In this document: positions 24,479 to 33,179 of the stretch, one piece after another | How the letters are laid out: every line of letters starts with the position of its first letter | Position numbering within the stretch: position 1 is the first letter of the stretch | Assembly (NCBI GenBank): GCA_034669145.1 | Contig: JAXDNY010000274.1 | Span: forward strand, 1-56,524 | DNA length: 56,524 nucleotides | From: PALSA-894 sp034669145 | Lineage (GTDB): Bacteria > Pseudomonadota > Alphaproteobacteria > Rhizobiales > Xanthobacteraceae | Direction: 5' to 3' | Notes under the pieces: generated by a model | What the model was told of the DNA's origin: nothing | Database searches by the model: none | Seen by the model: only the letters and a program-made list of their open reading frames with translations | Program-made: the position numbers and the translations under genes

Positions 24479-25789
24479 ATGTTGTCAGACCGCCGCCCGA
24501 TCCTGCTCGCCAACGCCCGGATCGTCGATCCGTCGCGCGACCTGGACTTCGCCGGCGACCTGCTGATCGCCGAAGGCGTGATCCGCGAGGCCAAGCGCGG
24601 CATCCATGCGGCCGGCGTCCCGGAAGGCACCGAGGTTGTCGATTGCGAGGGCAAGCTCGTCGCGCCCGGCCTGGTCGACATGCGCGCCTTCATCGGCGAG
24701 CCCGGCGCCGAGTATCGCGAGACGCTCGCCTCCGCGAGCCAGGCCGCGGCCGCCGGTGGCGTCACCACCATCGTGTGCCAGCCCGACACCAATCCGGTGA
24801 TCGACGATCCGGCAATCGTCGATTTCGTGCTGCGCCGCGCGCGCGACACCGCGATCGTGCACGTGCAGCCGATGGCGGCGCTCACCAAGGGACTGGAAGG
24901 CAACGAGCTCGCCGAGATCGGCCTACTCAAGGCCGCGGGCGCGGTGGCGTTCACGGATGGAGCGAAAAGCGTTGTGAATGCGCAGGTGATGCGCCGCGCG
25001 CTCACTTACGCGGGAGACTTCGATGCGCTGGTCGTGCATCACACCGAGGATCCGAACTTGATCGGCGATGGCGTCATGAACGAGGGCGAGTTTGCCGCAC
25101 GCCTCGGCCTGTTTGGCATCCCGAAGGCTGCCGAAACCGTCATTCTGGAGCGCGACATCCGCCTCGTCGCGCTCTCCCGCGCGCGCTACCACGCGGCCTC
25201 GATCACTTGCGAGGAGTCGCTCGCCGTGCTGCGGCGCGCCAAGGAGGCCGGTTTTGCCGTGACGGCGGCGGCCTCGGTCAATCATCTGACGCTCAACGAG
25301 ATCGACATCGGCCCCTACCGCACCTTCTTCAAGATGTCGCCGCCGCTGCGCGCCGAGGACGATCGCGCCGCGCTGGTGCAGGCGCTGAGCGAGGGCCTGC
25401 TCGACGTGGTCATGTCCGATCACAATCCGCAGGACGTCGAGACCAAGCGGCTGCCATTCGCCGAGGCCGCGCCCGGCGCGATCGGGCTTGAAACCATGCT
25501 GGCGGCGGGGCTGCGCCTCGTCCACAACGGCGAGATGAAGTTGATAACCCTGCTCAAGGCGATGTCGACGCGCCCCGCCGAACTGCTCGGCCTGCAAGCC
25601 GGCACACTCAAAGCCGGCAGCCCGGCGGACGTGATCGTGGCCGACATCGACGCGCCATGGGTGCTCGATCCTGCCGAACTCAAATCGAAGTGCAAGAATA
25701 CCCCGTTCGACGAGGCGCGGCTGCAGGGCCGCGTGCTGCGCACCATCGTTGCCGGACGCACGGTGTTTGAATACGCTCCAGTGTCCTAA
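24479..25789 (+). CDS. pyrC: Dihydroorotase-like protein, probably catalytically inactive PyrC'
   Basis: This 436-residue protein has the overall type I dihydroorotase fold (KLVAPGLVDMRAFIGEPGAE; VVMSDHNPQDVETK). The metal-binding signature DxHxHxRxPG is replaced by DMRAFIGEPG: both zinc-binding histidines of the HxH pair are gone. Such PyrC' proteins are known from Pseudomonas-type ATCases, where they serve as a structural partner of PyrB. Co-transcription with pyrB fits that role. A true dihydroorotase should be elsewhere in the genome. The last residues (PVS) and the stop codon are encoded inside the repeat at 25778-25854. Confidence 0.9.
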   Translation: MLSDRRPILLANARIVDPSRDLDFAGDLLIAEGVIREAKRGIHAAGVPEGTEVVDCEGKLVAPGLVDMRAFIGEPGAEYRETLASASQAAAAGGVTTIVCQPDTNPVIDDPAIVDFVLRRARDTAIVHVQPMAALTKGLEGNELAEIGLLKAAGAVAFTDGAKSVVNAQVMRRALTYAGDFDALVVHHTEDPNLIGDGVMNEGEFAARLGLFGIPKAAETVILERDIRLVALSRARYHAASITCEESLAVLRRAKEAGFAVTAAASVNHLTLNEIDIGPYRTFFKMSPPLRAEDDRAALVQALSEGLLDVVMSDHNPQDVETKRLPFAEAAPGAIGLETMLAAGLRLVHNGEMKLITLLKAMSTRPAELLGLQAGTLKAGSPADVIVADIDAPWVLDPAELKSKCKNTPFDEARLQGRVLRTIVAGRTVFEYAPVS

Positions 25790-25854
25790 TTCCGAAGTTC
25801 GTAAAACCTCGCGGCACGCTCTAATATGCGAACTTCGGAATTTAAGGACACTGG
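25778..25854. repeat. Palindromic repeat overlapping the pyrC stop codon (copy 1)
   Basis: The left arm begins CCAGTGTCCTAATTCC (25778-25801) and pairs with the right arm ending TTTAAGGACACTGG (25829-25854), with two extra bases on the right. The loop is about 27 bases. The pyrC stop TAA (25787-25789) lies inside the left arm. The core GAAGTTCG/CGAACTTC is shared with copy 2. Confidence 0.85.
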
Positions 25855-25867
25855 CAAACCTATGATT

Positions 25868-25945
25868 CTAGTGCCCCTTTTGAACCCAAAGTTCGCAACC
25901 ACCCGTGCCGCACGACGTGTGCGAACTTCGGGTTCGGGGCACTAG
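25868..25945. repeat. Palindromic repeat between pyrC and plsY (copy 2)
   Basis: The left arm CTAGTGCCCC...AAAGTTCGCA (25868-25897) pairs with TGCGAACTTCGGG...GGGGCACTAG (25920-25945). There is one mismatch and a TTTT insertion in the left arm. It ends 4 bases before the plsY start. The inner core matches copy 1, while the outer arms differ but remain self-complementary. Confidence 0.85.
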
Positions 25946-25949
25946 CGTG

Positions 25950-26570
25950 ATGACGGTCTTTGGCTCCTTTCTCGCGATGCTGGCGCTCGTGATCGGCTAT
26001 CTGCTTGGCTCGATCCCGTTCGGCCTCATTGTCACGCGGCTCGCCGGCACGCAGGACATCCGCGCCATCGGCTCCGGCAGTATCGGCGCCACCAACGTGC
26101 TGCGCACCGGCCGCAAGGGGCTCGCGGCCGCCACGGTGATCGCCGACATTCTGAAAGGCACGGTGGCGGTGCTTGTCATGGCGTGGCTCGGCGGGCCCAA
26201 CATCGGACTGCTGGCCGGAGCGGCCGCGTTCTTCGGGCACCTCTTTCCGGTCTGGCTCGGCTTCAAGGGCGGCAAGGGCGTGGCAACGGGCCTTGGCGTT
26301 TTGCTCGCCGTCTCGTGGAAGGCCGCGCTGGCGGCCGCCGTGATCTGGATCGCGGTTGCGGCCGCGACCCGCTATTCCTCCGTGGCCTCGCTCATCGCGT
26401 CCACTGCCGCGCCGGTCATACTATATTTCCTCGGCACACCACCCGAAGCGCTGACGTTCCTCGTGCTCGCGATCGCGAGCTTCATCATGCATCGCGGCAA
26501 CATCGCGCGGCTCGCCAGCGGTACCGAAGGCAAGATCGGCCAGAAGGCCGACGCGCCGCGCGGGGCCTGA
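25950..26570 (+). CDS. plsY: Acyl-phosphate:glycerol-3-phosphate acyltransferase
   Basis: PlsY transfers an acyl group from acyl phosphate to glycerol-3-phosphate, the first membrane step of phospholipid synthesis. The 206-residue integral membrane protein has LGSIPFGLIVTRLAG, the signature AIGSGSIGATNVLRTGRKGLA (usual Asn replaced by Ser in GSGNxGATN), and GHLFPVWLGFKGGKGVATGLGV. The start is ATG 25950, or GTG 25947 just before it. The upstream gap is wholly repeat sequence, so the promoter may lie further upstream in pyrC. It is followed by dprA after one base. Confidence 0.95.
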   Translation: MTVFGSFLAMLALVIGYLLGSIPFGLIVTRLAGTQDIRAIGSGSIGATNVLRTGRKGLAAATVIADILKGTVAVLVMAWLGGPNIGLLAGAAAFFGHLFPVWLGFKGGKGVATGLGVLLAVSWKAALAAAVIWIAVAAATRYSSVASLIASTAAPVILYFLGTPPEALTFLVLAIASFIMHRGNIARLASGTEGKIGQKADAPRGA

Positions 26571-26571
26571 G

Positions 26572-27672
26572 GTGCTCAGCGACGAGCAGCAGCTCGACTG
26601 GTTGCGGCTGATCCGAAGCGACAATGTCGGCCCGCGCACGTTCAAGTCGTTGCTGCGTCACTATGGCGACGCGCGCTCGGCTCTCGACGCGCTGCCGGAG
26701 CTGGCGCGGCGCGGCGGCGCGTCACGCGCGATTCGCGTCTATCCGCGCTCCAATGCCGAACGCGAAATCGAGACGGCCCGAAGGATGGGCGCGGAATTTG
26801 TCGCGACCACCGAGACCGCGTATCCGCACCGCCTCGCCGCAATCGATGACGCGCCGCCGCTTCTGGCGGTGCGCGGCAATCTTAGCGTCCTGTCGCGCCC
26901 GATGATCGCGATGGTCGGCTCGCGTAATGCGTCCGCCGCGGGACTGAAGTTTGCCGAGCGCCTCGCGCGCGAACTCGGCGAGGCGGGCTTCGCGATCGCG
27001 TCCGGCCTTGCGCGCGGTGTCGACGCCGCGGCCCATCGCGCAAGCCTTTCAACGGGGACCGTTGCGGTGCTGGCCGGCGGCCACGACCGGATCTATCCGG
27101 AGCAGCACACGGACTTGCTCGATGCGCTCCTCGCGCAAGGCGCCGCGATTTCGGAAATGCCGTTCGGGTGGGAACCGCGCGCGCAGGACTTTCCGCGCCG
27201 CAATCGCCTGATCTCCGGCCTGTCGCTCGGCGTCGTCATCGTTGAGGCCGCGAAGCGTTCCGGCTCGCTCATCACCGCACGCTTCGCACTCGAACAGGGC
27301 CGCGAGGTCTTCGCGGTGCCGGGCTCTCCGATCGATCCACGCGCGGAGGGCACCAACGGATTGCTTAAGCAGGGCGCGACGCTGGTGACGGAAGCGGCCG
27401 ATGTGCTCTCGGTCGTGGAACCGATCCTCGGTCAAGGTGGCTGGATGGCGGCGCGCGAACCGGATGGTCACGATCCATCCCCGCTACGCCAGGAACCCGA
27501 CACAGAGGCACGCACCCGGATCGTGGCGCTGCTCGGGCCCGCGCCGGTCGGTCTCGACGACTTGGTCCGGCTGTCGGGTTCATCGCCCGCCGTGGTCCGG
27601 ACGGTACTTCTGGAGCTGGAGCTCGCGGGGCGGATCGAGCGTCAGAGCGGCGGTTTGGTGGCGCTCGCCTAG
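26572..27672 (+). CDS. dprA: DNA-processing protein DprA
   Basis: DprA binds incoming single-stranded DNA and loads RecA. This 366-residue protein starts at GTG 26572, one base after the plsY stop. An N-terminal SAM/HhH-like segment (QQLDWLRLIRSDNVGPRTFK) precedes the extended Rossmann core. That core has MVGSRNASAAGLKFAERLA, IASGLARGVDAAAHRASL, FPRRNRLISGLSLGVVIVEA and KRSGSLITARFALEQGREVF. A C-terminal winged-helix DML1-like domain ends at ERQSGGLVALA. It is close behind plsY, a common pairing. Confidence 0.96.
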   Translation: MLSDEQQLDWLRLIRSDNVGPRTFKSLLRHYGDARSALDALPELARRGGASRAIRVYPRSNAEREIETARRMGAEFVATTETAYPHRLAAIDDAPPLLAVRGNLSVLSRPMIAMVGSRNASAAGLKFAERLARELGEAGFAIASGLARGVDAAAHRASLSTGTVAVLAGGHDRIYPEQHTDLLDALLAQGAAISEMPFGWEPRAQDFPRRNRLISGLSLGVVIVEAAKRSGSLITARFALEQGREVFAVPGSPIDPRAEGTNGLLKQGATLVTEAADVLSVVEPILGQGGWMAAREPDGHDPSPLRQEPDTEARTRIVALLGPAPVGLDDLVRLSGSSPAVVRTVLLELELAGRIERQSGGLVALA

Positions 27673-27685
27673 AAGCTCATGTCGT

Positions 27686-27934
27686 TTAATTGCTTTGCAG
27701 TCCGGTTCGCGCGCGTTCGGCGCGCTGGACGGTTTCTTCCGCTTCCAGCCGGACCATGTCGAGCAGATAGGCAAGCGTGTCGAGCCTATGCCGCCGTACC
27801 AGATTGGAGAGTTCCGCGGTTATGCCGGCCACATAGGTCGCCGCCGTCTCGGGATCCCCCAACGGGACCTGCGAAATCGCCAGATTGCCAACAGTGCTCG
27901 GTCTAGGGTGCGCCACGCTGCAATCCCGGATCAA
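27686..27934 (-). CDS. Small helical hypothetical protein
   Basis: This 82-residue protein is on the opposite strand to dprA and topA, 13 bases beyond the dprA stop. The core ETAATYVAGITAELSNLVRRHRLDTLAYLLDMVRLEAE is an amphipathic helical pattern like small conserved proteins of rhizobia. I recognise no function. The start ATG 27934 is the only good one; no strong Shine-Dalgarno is evident. Confidence 0.55.
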   Translation of the reverse strand: MIRDCSVAHPRPSTVGNLAISQVPLGDPETAATYVAGITAELSNLVRRHRLDTLAYLLDMVRLEAEETVQRAERARTGLQSN

Positions 27935-28094
27935 ACTTGGCCCGCGGTACTCTCATCGGTCGTTATACGTAGGTCCGACGGCAGGACATGTATAAGTGCG
28001 CGATTGGCGAAATGGCGCCCTCATAGGTTGTAATCGTATGCAAGATTACGCACAGACACGGGCGCCACGATTTACCTTGCGGGCGGGCATTGAT

Positions 28095-28123
28095 TTGACA
28101 GGGGAGGCCTCATTACCCATGTT
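28095..28123 (+). promoter_or_regulatory. Possible topA promoter
   Basis: TTGACA (28095-28100) with a poor -10, CATGTT (28118-28123), 17 bases on, about 70 bases before topA. The -35 is perfect and the -10 is weak. An inverted repeat, GTAATC/GATTAC, at 28028-28048 lies upstream. Confidence 0.3.
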
Positions 28124-28192
28124 CCGGCCGACTCGGGCGCCCGCCGGTATCCTGGCCAGTCCGCGTACAAAGCAAAATTCGCTAGGAATTTC

Positions 28193-30838
28193 ATGAACAT
28201 CGTTGTTGTTGAGTCACCCGCGAAGGCCAAGACGATCAACAAATATCTCGGGCCCGGCTACGAAGTACTGGCCTCGTTCGGGCACGTCCGCGACCTGCCG
28301 GCCAAAAACGGGTCGGTCAACCCGGACGACGATTTCCACATGATTTGGGAAGTTGACGCGAAGGCAGCCAAGCGCCTCGCCGACATCGCCAGAGCGGTCA
28401 AGGGTGCCGACAAGCTGATTCTCGCGACCGATCCGGACCGCGAGGGCGAGGCGATCTCCTGGCACGTGCTGGAAGTGCTGAAGGAAAAACACGCGCTGAA
28501 GGGCCAGAAAATCGAGCGCGTGGTGTTCAATGCCATCACCAGGCAGGCGGTCGTCGACGCGATGAAGAATCCGCGCGAGATCGACGGCGCGCTGGTCGAT
28601 GCGTATCTGGCGCGCCGCGCGCTCGATTATCTCGTCGGTTTCACGCTCTCGCCTGTGCTCTGGCGCAAGCTGCCGGGCGCCCGCTCGGCCGGCCGGGTGC
28701 AATCGGTCGCGCTTCGACTCGTGGCCGACCGGGAACTGGAAATCGAGAAGTTCGTCGCGCGCGAATACTGGTCGCTCGTCGCGACGCTTGCGACACCGCG
28801 CAACGACACCTTCGAGGCCCGCCTTGTCGGCGCTGACGGCCGGAAGATCCAGCGCCTCGACATTGGGTCGGGCGACGAGGCGCAAGCCTTCAAGCGCGAT
28901 CTTGAGACCGCGCAGTTCGGCGTCACTTCGGTTGAGGCGAAGCCCGGCAAGCGCAACCCGCCTCCCCCGTTCACCACCTCGACCATGCAGCAGGAGGCGA
29001 GCCGCAAGCTCGGCTTCGCGCCCGCCCACACCATGCGCGTGGCGCAGCGCCTGTATGAGGGCATCGAACTGGGCGGCGAGACGGTCGGACTCATTACTTA
29101 TATGCGCACCGACGGCGTGTTCATGGCGCCGGAAGCGATCACGGCGATCCGCGCCGACATCGCGTCGAATTACGGCAGGCAGTATGTGCCGGACACGCCG
29201 CGCAACTATCAGAACAAGCAGAAAAGCGCGCAGGAAGCCCACGAAGCTGTGCGACCGACCGACGTATCGCGCCGCCCGCAGGACGTCCGCAAGTTCCTCG
29301 ATTCCGATCAGGCCAGGCTCTACGAGCTGATCTGGCTGCGCGCGATGGCAAGCCAGATGGAGTCGGCCGAACTCGAGCGCACCACCGTCGATATCGCCGC
29401 AAGGGTCGGAGCGCGCACGCTTGACCTGCGCGCGACCGGCACCGTGATCAAGTTCGACGGGTTCCTCACGCTCTATCAGGAGGGCGAGGACGACGCGCAG
29501 GACGACGACGAGAGCAAGCGTCTGCCCGCGATGAGCCAGGGCGAAGCGCTCGCCAGGCGCGCGATCGCCGCCACCCAGCATTTTACCGAGCCGCCGCCGC
29601 GATTCTCGGAAGCGTCGCTGGTCAAACGGATGGAAGAGCTCGGCATCGGCCGGCCCTCGACCTATGCGTCGATCCTGCAGGTGCTCAAGGACCGCAACTA
29701 CGTGCGGCTGGAGAAGAAGCGCCTGCACGCCGAGGACAAAGGCCGCGTGGTCGTGGCGTTCCTGGAGAACTTTTTCGCCCGCTACGTCGAGTACGACTAC
29801 ACGGCGGGGTTGGAGGAAGACCTCGACCGGATCGCCAACAAGGAGATCGATTGGCGCGAGGTGCTGCGCGATTTCTGGCGCGACTTCATCGGCGCGGTCG
29901 ACAGCATCAAGGACGTGGGCGTTCGCGAAGTGCTCGACGTGCTCGACGCGATTCTTGCGCCGCATCTTTTCCCGGCCAGCAAGGACGGCACCGATCCGCG
30001 CGTTTGCCCGACCTGTCAAAACGGCAAGTTGTCGCTCAAACTCGGCAAGTTCGGCGCCTTCATCGGCTGCTCGAACTATCCGGAGTGCCGCTTCACGCGG
30101 CAGCTTGCCGCCAACGGCGCGGCGAGCGCCGACAAGGTGCTCGGCAAGGATCCGGAGAGCGGCCTCGACGTTGCGATCAAGACCGGCCGCTTCGGCACCT
30201 ATCTGCAACTCGGCGAAACCTCCAAGGACAAGGAGGAGAAGCCGAAACGCGCCGGCATCCCGAAGGGCTGGTCGCTCGACGACATCACGCTCGAGAGCGC
30301 GCTGAAACTGCTCTCGCTGCCGCGCGAGATCGGCAAGAGTCCCGAGGACGGCGAGCCGATCCTGGCCGGGATCGGGCGCTTCGGCCCCTATGTGCAGCAC
30401 GGCAAGACCTACGCGAATCTCGATGCCAGCGAGGACGTGTTCGCCATCGGGCTCAACCGCGCGGTCACGCTGATCGCCGAGAAGCGCGCAAACCCGAGCA
30501 AGGGCCGGCGCTTCGGCGGCGACCCTGGACGTTCGGTTGGCGAGCATCCGCAGCGCGGCGGTGCGATCCTGGTCAAGAAAGGCCGCTATGGCCCGTACGT
30601 GACCAACAGCGGCATCAACGCCACCATTCCGGACAACATCGTCCCGGACGAGATCACGCTCGACCAGGCGGTCGGCCTGATCGAGGCGCGCGCCGAGAAG
30701 ACCGGCGCCAAACCGGCGCCGCGGCGCAAGGGGCCGCGCAAGGATGCGCGCGTGGCGAAGCCGGCGGCGCCTGCGAAGCCGAAGGCGGCGAAGGCGAAGA
30801 AGAAGCAGCCGCGCAAGACCATCACGGCGGCCGAATGA
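28193..30838 (+). CDS. topA: DNA topoisomerase I
   Basis: TopA relaxes negative supercoils. The 881-residue protein has the Toprim domain (VVESPAKAKTINKYLGPGYE; ILATDPDREGEAISWHV), the catalytic tyrosine at residue 303 in GLITYMRTDGVFM, and EAHEAVRPTDVSRRP. One zinc-ribbon (CPTCQNGKLSLKLGKF...CSNYPECRF) is followed by degenerate repeats KTGRFGTYLQLGE, GIGRFGPYVQHGK and KKGRYGPYVTNSG, and a Lys/Ala-rich basic tail (about residues 845-881). Start ATG 28193 follows GGAATTTC. It is followed closely by rnr. Confidence 0.98.
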   Translation: MNIVVVESPAKAKTINKYLGPGYEVLASFGHVRDLPAKNGSVNPDDDFHMIWEVDAKAAKRLADIARAVKGADKLILATDPDREGEAISWHVLEVLKEKHALKGQKIERVVFNAITRQAVVDAMKNPREIDGALVDAYLARRALDYLVGFTLSPVLWRKLPGARSAGRVQSVALRLVADRELEIEKFVAREYWSLVATLATPRNDTFEARLVGADGRKIQRLDIGSGDEAQAFKRDLETAQFGVTSVEAKPGKRNPPPPFTTSTMQQEASRKLGFAPAHTMRVAQRLYEGIELGGETVGLITYMRTDGVFMAPEAITAIRADIASNYGRQYVPDTPRNYQNKQKSAQEAHEAVRPTDVSRRPQDVRKFLDSDQARLYELIWLRAMASQMESAELERTTVDIAARVGARTLDLRATGTVIKFDGFLTLYQEGEDDAQDDDESKRLPAMSQGEALARRAIAATQHFTEPPPRFSEASLVKRMEELGIGRPSTYASILQVLKDRNYVRLEKKRLHAEDKGRVVVAFLENFFARYVEYDYTAGLEEDLDRIANKEIDWREVLRDFWRDFIGAVDSIKDVGVREVLDVLDAILAPHLFPASKDGTDPRVCPTCQNGKLSLKLGKFGAFIGCSNYPECRFTRQLAANGAASADKVLGKDPESGLDVAIKTGRFGTYLQLGETSKDKEEKPKRAGIPKGWSLDDITLESALKLLSLPREIGKSPEDGEPILAGIGRFGPYVQHGKTYANLDASEDVFAIGLNRAVTLIAEKRANPSKGRRFGGDPGRSVGEHPQRGGAILVKKGRYGPYVTNSGINATIPDNIVPDEITLDQAVGLIEARAEKTGAKPAPRRKGPRKDARVAKPAAPAKPKAAKAKKKQPRKTITAAE

Positions 30839-30887
30839 GGCGTTCGGGCTGGCGATCCAGCCCGCTCCGCCGTACCTTTCAGACATC

Positions 30888-33170
30888 TTGAAAAAGCCCC
30901 GAACCAAGCCCCCCGGCCTTCCCACCCGCGACGATGTCGTTGCCTTCATCGGCACGCACAAAGGCAAGGCCGGCGTGCGCGAGATCGCGCGCGCCTTCGG
31001 ACTGAAGAACGCCGACCGCGCGGCGCTGCGGCAGATGCTCCGCGGCCTCCAGGAGGAGGGCAAGGTCGAGACACGGCGCAAGAAGCTGCACCACGCCGGC
31101 ACGCTCCCCGCGGTCGTGCTCGCCGACATCACGCATCGCGACAGCGACGGCGAACTGATCGCCGTGCCGACCGAGTGGGACACCGAGGCGCACGGCGACG
31201 CGCCGCACGTGCGCATTCGCGTTCCGCGCAAGGCGCGCCCGATGGAAATCCCCGGTATCGGCGACCGCGCGCTGCTGCGCACCGAGGAGAGCGGCGAGGA
31301 AGGCGAAGCGATCCGCCACACCGGACGTGTGATCAAGGTGCTGGACCGCGCGAGGCAGCGGCAGCTCGGCATCTTCCGCGCGCTGCCGGGCGGCGGCGGG
31401 CGGGTCGAGCCGGTCGACAAGAAGCAGCTTGGCCGCGAACTGAGCGTTCCCCCGGGCGCGACCGCCGACGCCGCGGACGGCGATCTGGTGTCGGTCGATC
31501 TCACGCGCCAAGGCCGCTTCGGCCTGCAAACCGCGCAGGTGAAGGAGCGGCTCGGCTCGCTCAAGACCGAGCGGGCGATCAGCTTCATCGCGATCCACGC
31601 GCATGAAATTCCGCATGTGTTTCGCCGCGAGGCGCTGGCCGAAGCCGAGGAGGCACGACCGGCCGGGCTCGCCGGCCGCGAGGACTGGCGCAAAATCCCC
31701 CTCGTCACCATCGATCCGGCCGACGCCAAGGATCATGACGACGCGGTCTATGCCGAGCCGGACGCCGATCCGAACAATCCCGGCGGCTTCATCGTCACGG
31801 TCGCGATCGCCGACGTCGGGCATTACGTGACGCCGGGCTCTGCGCTCGACCGCGAGGCGCTGGTGCGCGGCAATTCGGTCTATTTCCCCGACCGGGTCGT
31901 GCCGATGCTGCCCGAGCGCATCTCGAACGATCTGTGTTCGCTGCGCCCGAATGAGGACCGCGCCGCGCTCGCCGTGCGCATGGTGATCGGCGCGGATGGC
32001 CGCAAGCGCAGCCACACCTTCCATCGCGTGCTGATGCGTTCGGCCGCGAAGCTGCATTACGCGCAGGCGCAGGACGCAGCCGACGGCCGCCCGGACGAGA
32101 CGACCGGTCCCCTGCTCTCGACGGTGATCGCGCCGCTCTATGCCGCCTATCGCGCACGGCTGCGCGAGCGCCAGGAACGCCAGCCGCTCGATCTCGACCT
32201 GCCCGAGCGCAAGATCCTGCTCAAAGCCGACGGCACCGTCGATCGCGTGATCACGCCACCGCGCCTCGATGCCCACCGGCTGATCGAGGAATTCATGATC
32301 CTCGCCAATGTGGCGGCCGCCGAGACCTTGGAGCGGGCGCGCGCACCGCTGATCTATCGCGTGCACGACGAGCCGAGCCCTGAGAAAATCGAGGCGCTGC
32401 GCGAATTCCTCGCCACGCTCGACATCAATCTGGCCAAGGGACAGGTGATGCGTCCCGGCGACTTCAACAAGATCCTGGCGCGCGTGAAAGGCACCGAGCA
32501 CGAGACGCTGGTCAACGAGGTGACGCTGCGCAGCCAGGCGCAGGCGGAATATTCGGCCGAGAACTACGGCCACTTCGGTCTCAACCTGAAGCGCTACGCG
32601 CACTACACTTCGCCGATCCGCCGCTATGCCGATCTCGTGGTGCATCGCGCGCTGATCCGCGCGCAGAGCTTCGGCTCGGACGGTCTGCCGAACGGCATGG
32701 ACATCACCGCGCTCAACGAGATTTCCGCGCGCATCTCGGCTGCCGAGCGGCGCGCCATGAAGGCCGAGCGCGAGACGAACGACCGCCTGATCGCGAATTT
32801 CCTGTCCGACCGGATCGGCGCGACGTTCGACGGCCGCATCAGCGGCGTCACGCGCGCCGGCCTGTTCGTCAAGCTCGCCGAAACCGGCGCCGACGGCTTC
32901 GTTCCGGCGCGCACGATCGGCGACGATTATTTCCGCTATCACGAAGCGCGCCATGCGCTGATCGGCGACCACACCGGGGAGGCCTATCGGCTTGGCGACA
33001 CCGTGACCGTAAAGCTGGTCGAGGCCGCGCCGGTTGCCGGCGCCTTGCGATTCGAGCTTTTGTCCGAAGGGCGCTATGACGGGCCGAAGAAGCCAAACCG
33101 TCCCGGCCGGGGCCAGCAGTTCGCGCGCCCGAAATCCAGACCACCCAAGCGCGCCGGCCGCAGGAGATAA
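30888..33170 (+). CDS. rnr: Ribonuclease R
   Basis: RNase R is a 3'-5' processive exoribonuclease that degrades structured RNA. It has about 760 residues. A winged-helix N-terminus (LPTRDDVVAFIGTHKGKAGV) and cold-shock domains precede the RNB catalytic domain, with VTIDPADAKDHDDAVYAE, RISNDLCSLRPNEDRAALAV and HYTSPIRRYADLVVHRAL. A C-terminal S1 domain contains FDGRISGVTRAGLFVKL, and a basic tail ends GRR. The start is uncertain: TTG 30888 is the most upstream codon that fits, while longer in-frame openings lie inside topA. Confidence 0.95.
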   Translation: MKKPRTKPPGLPTRDDVVAFIGTHKGKAGVREIARAFGLKNADRAALRQMLRGLQEEGKVETRRKKLHHAGTLPAVVLADITHRDSDGELIAVPTEWDTEAHGDAPHVRIRVPRKARPMEIPGIGDRALLRTEESGEEGEAIRHTGRVIKVLDRARQRQLGIFRALPGGGGRVEPVDKKQLGRELSVPPGATADAADGDLVSVDLTRQGRFGLQTAQVKERLGSLKTERAISFIAIHAHEIPHVFRREALAEAEEARPAGLAGREDWRKIPLVTIDPADAKDHDDAVYAEPDADPNNPGGFIVTVAIADVGHYVTPGSALDREALVRGNSVYFPDRVVPMLPERISNDLCSLRPNEDRAALAVRMVIGADGRKRSHTFHRVLMRSAAKLHYAQAQDAADGRPDETTGPLLSTVIAPLYAAYRARLRERQERQPLDLDLPERKILLKADGTVDRVITPPRLDAHRLIEEFMILANVAAAETLERARAPLIYRVHDEPSPEKIEALREFLATLDINLAKGQVMRPGDFNKILARVKGTEHETLVNEVTLRSQAQAEYSAENYGHFGLNLKRYAHYTSPIRRYADLVVHRALIRAQSFGSDGLPNGMDITALNEISARISAAERRAMKAERETNDRLIANFLSDRIGATFDGRISGVTRAGLFVKLAETGADGFVPARTIGDDYFRYHEARHALIGDHTGEAYRLGDTVTVKLVEAAPVAGALRFELLSEGRYDGPKKPNRPGRGQQFARPKSRPPKRAGRRR

Positions 33171-33179
33171 AGAGAGAGC

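Noticed and set aside
28214..31729. Very long open frame on the minus strand opposite topA and rnr
   Set aside because: It is a GC-bias shadow: the predicted protein is Arg/Leu/Asp-rich without domains, while the plus strand encodes textbook TopA and RNase R.
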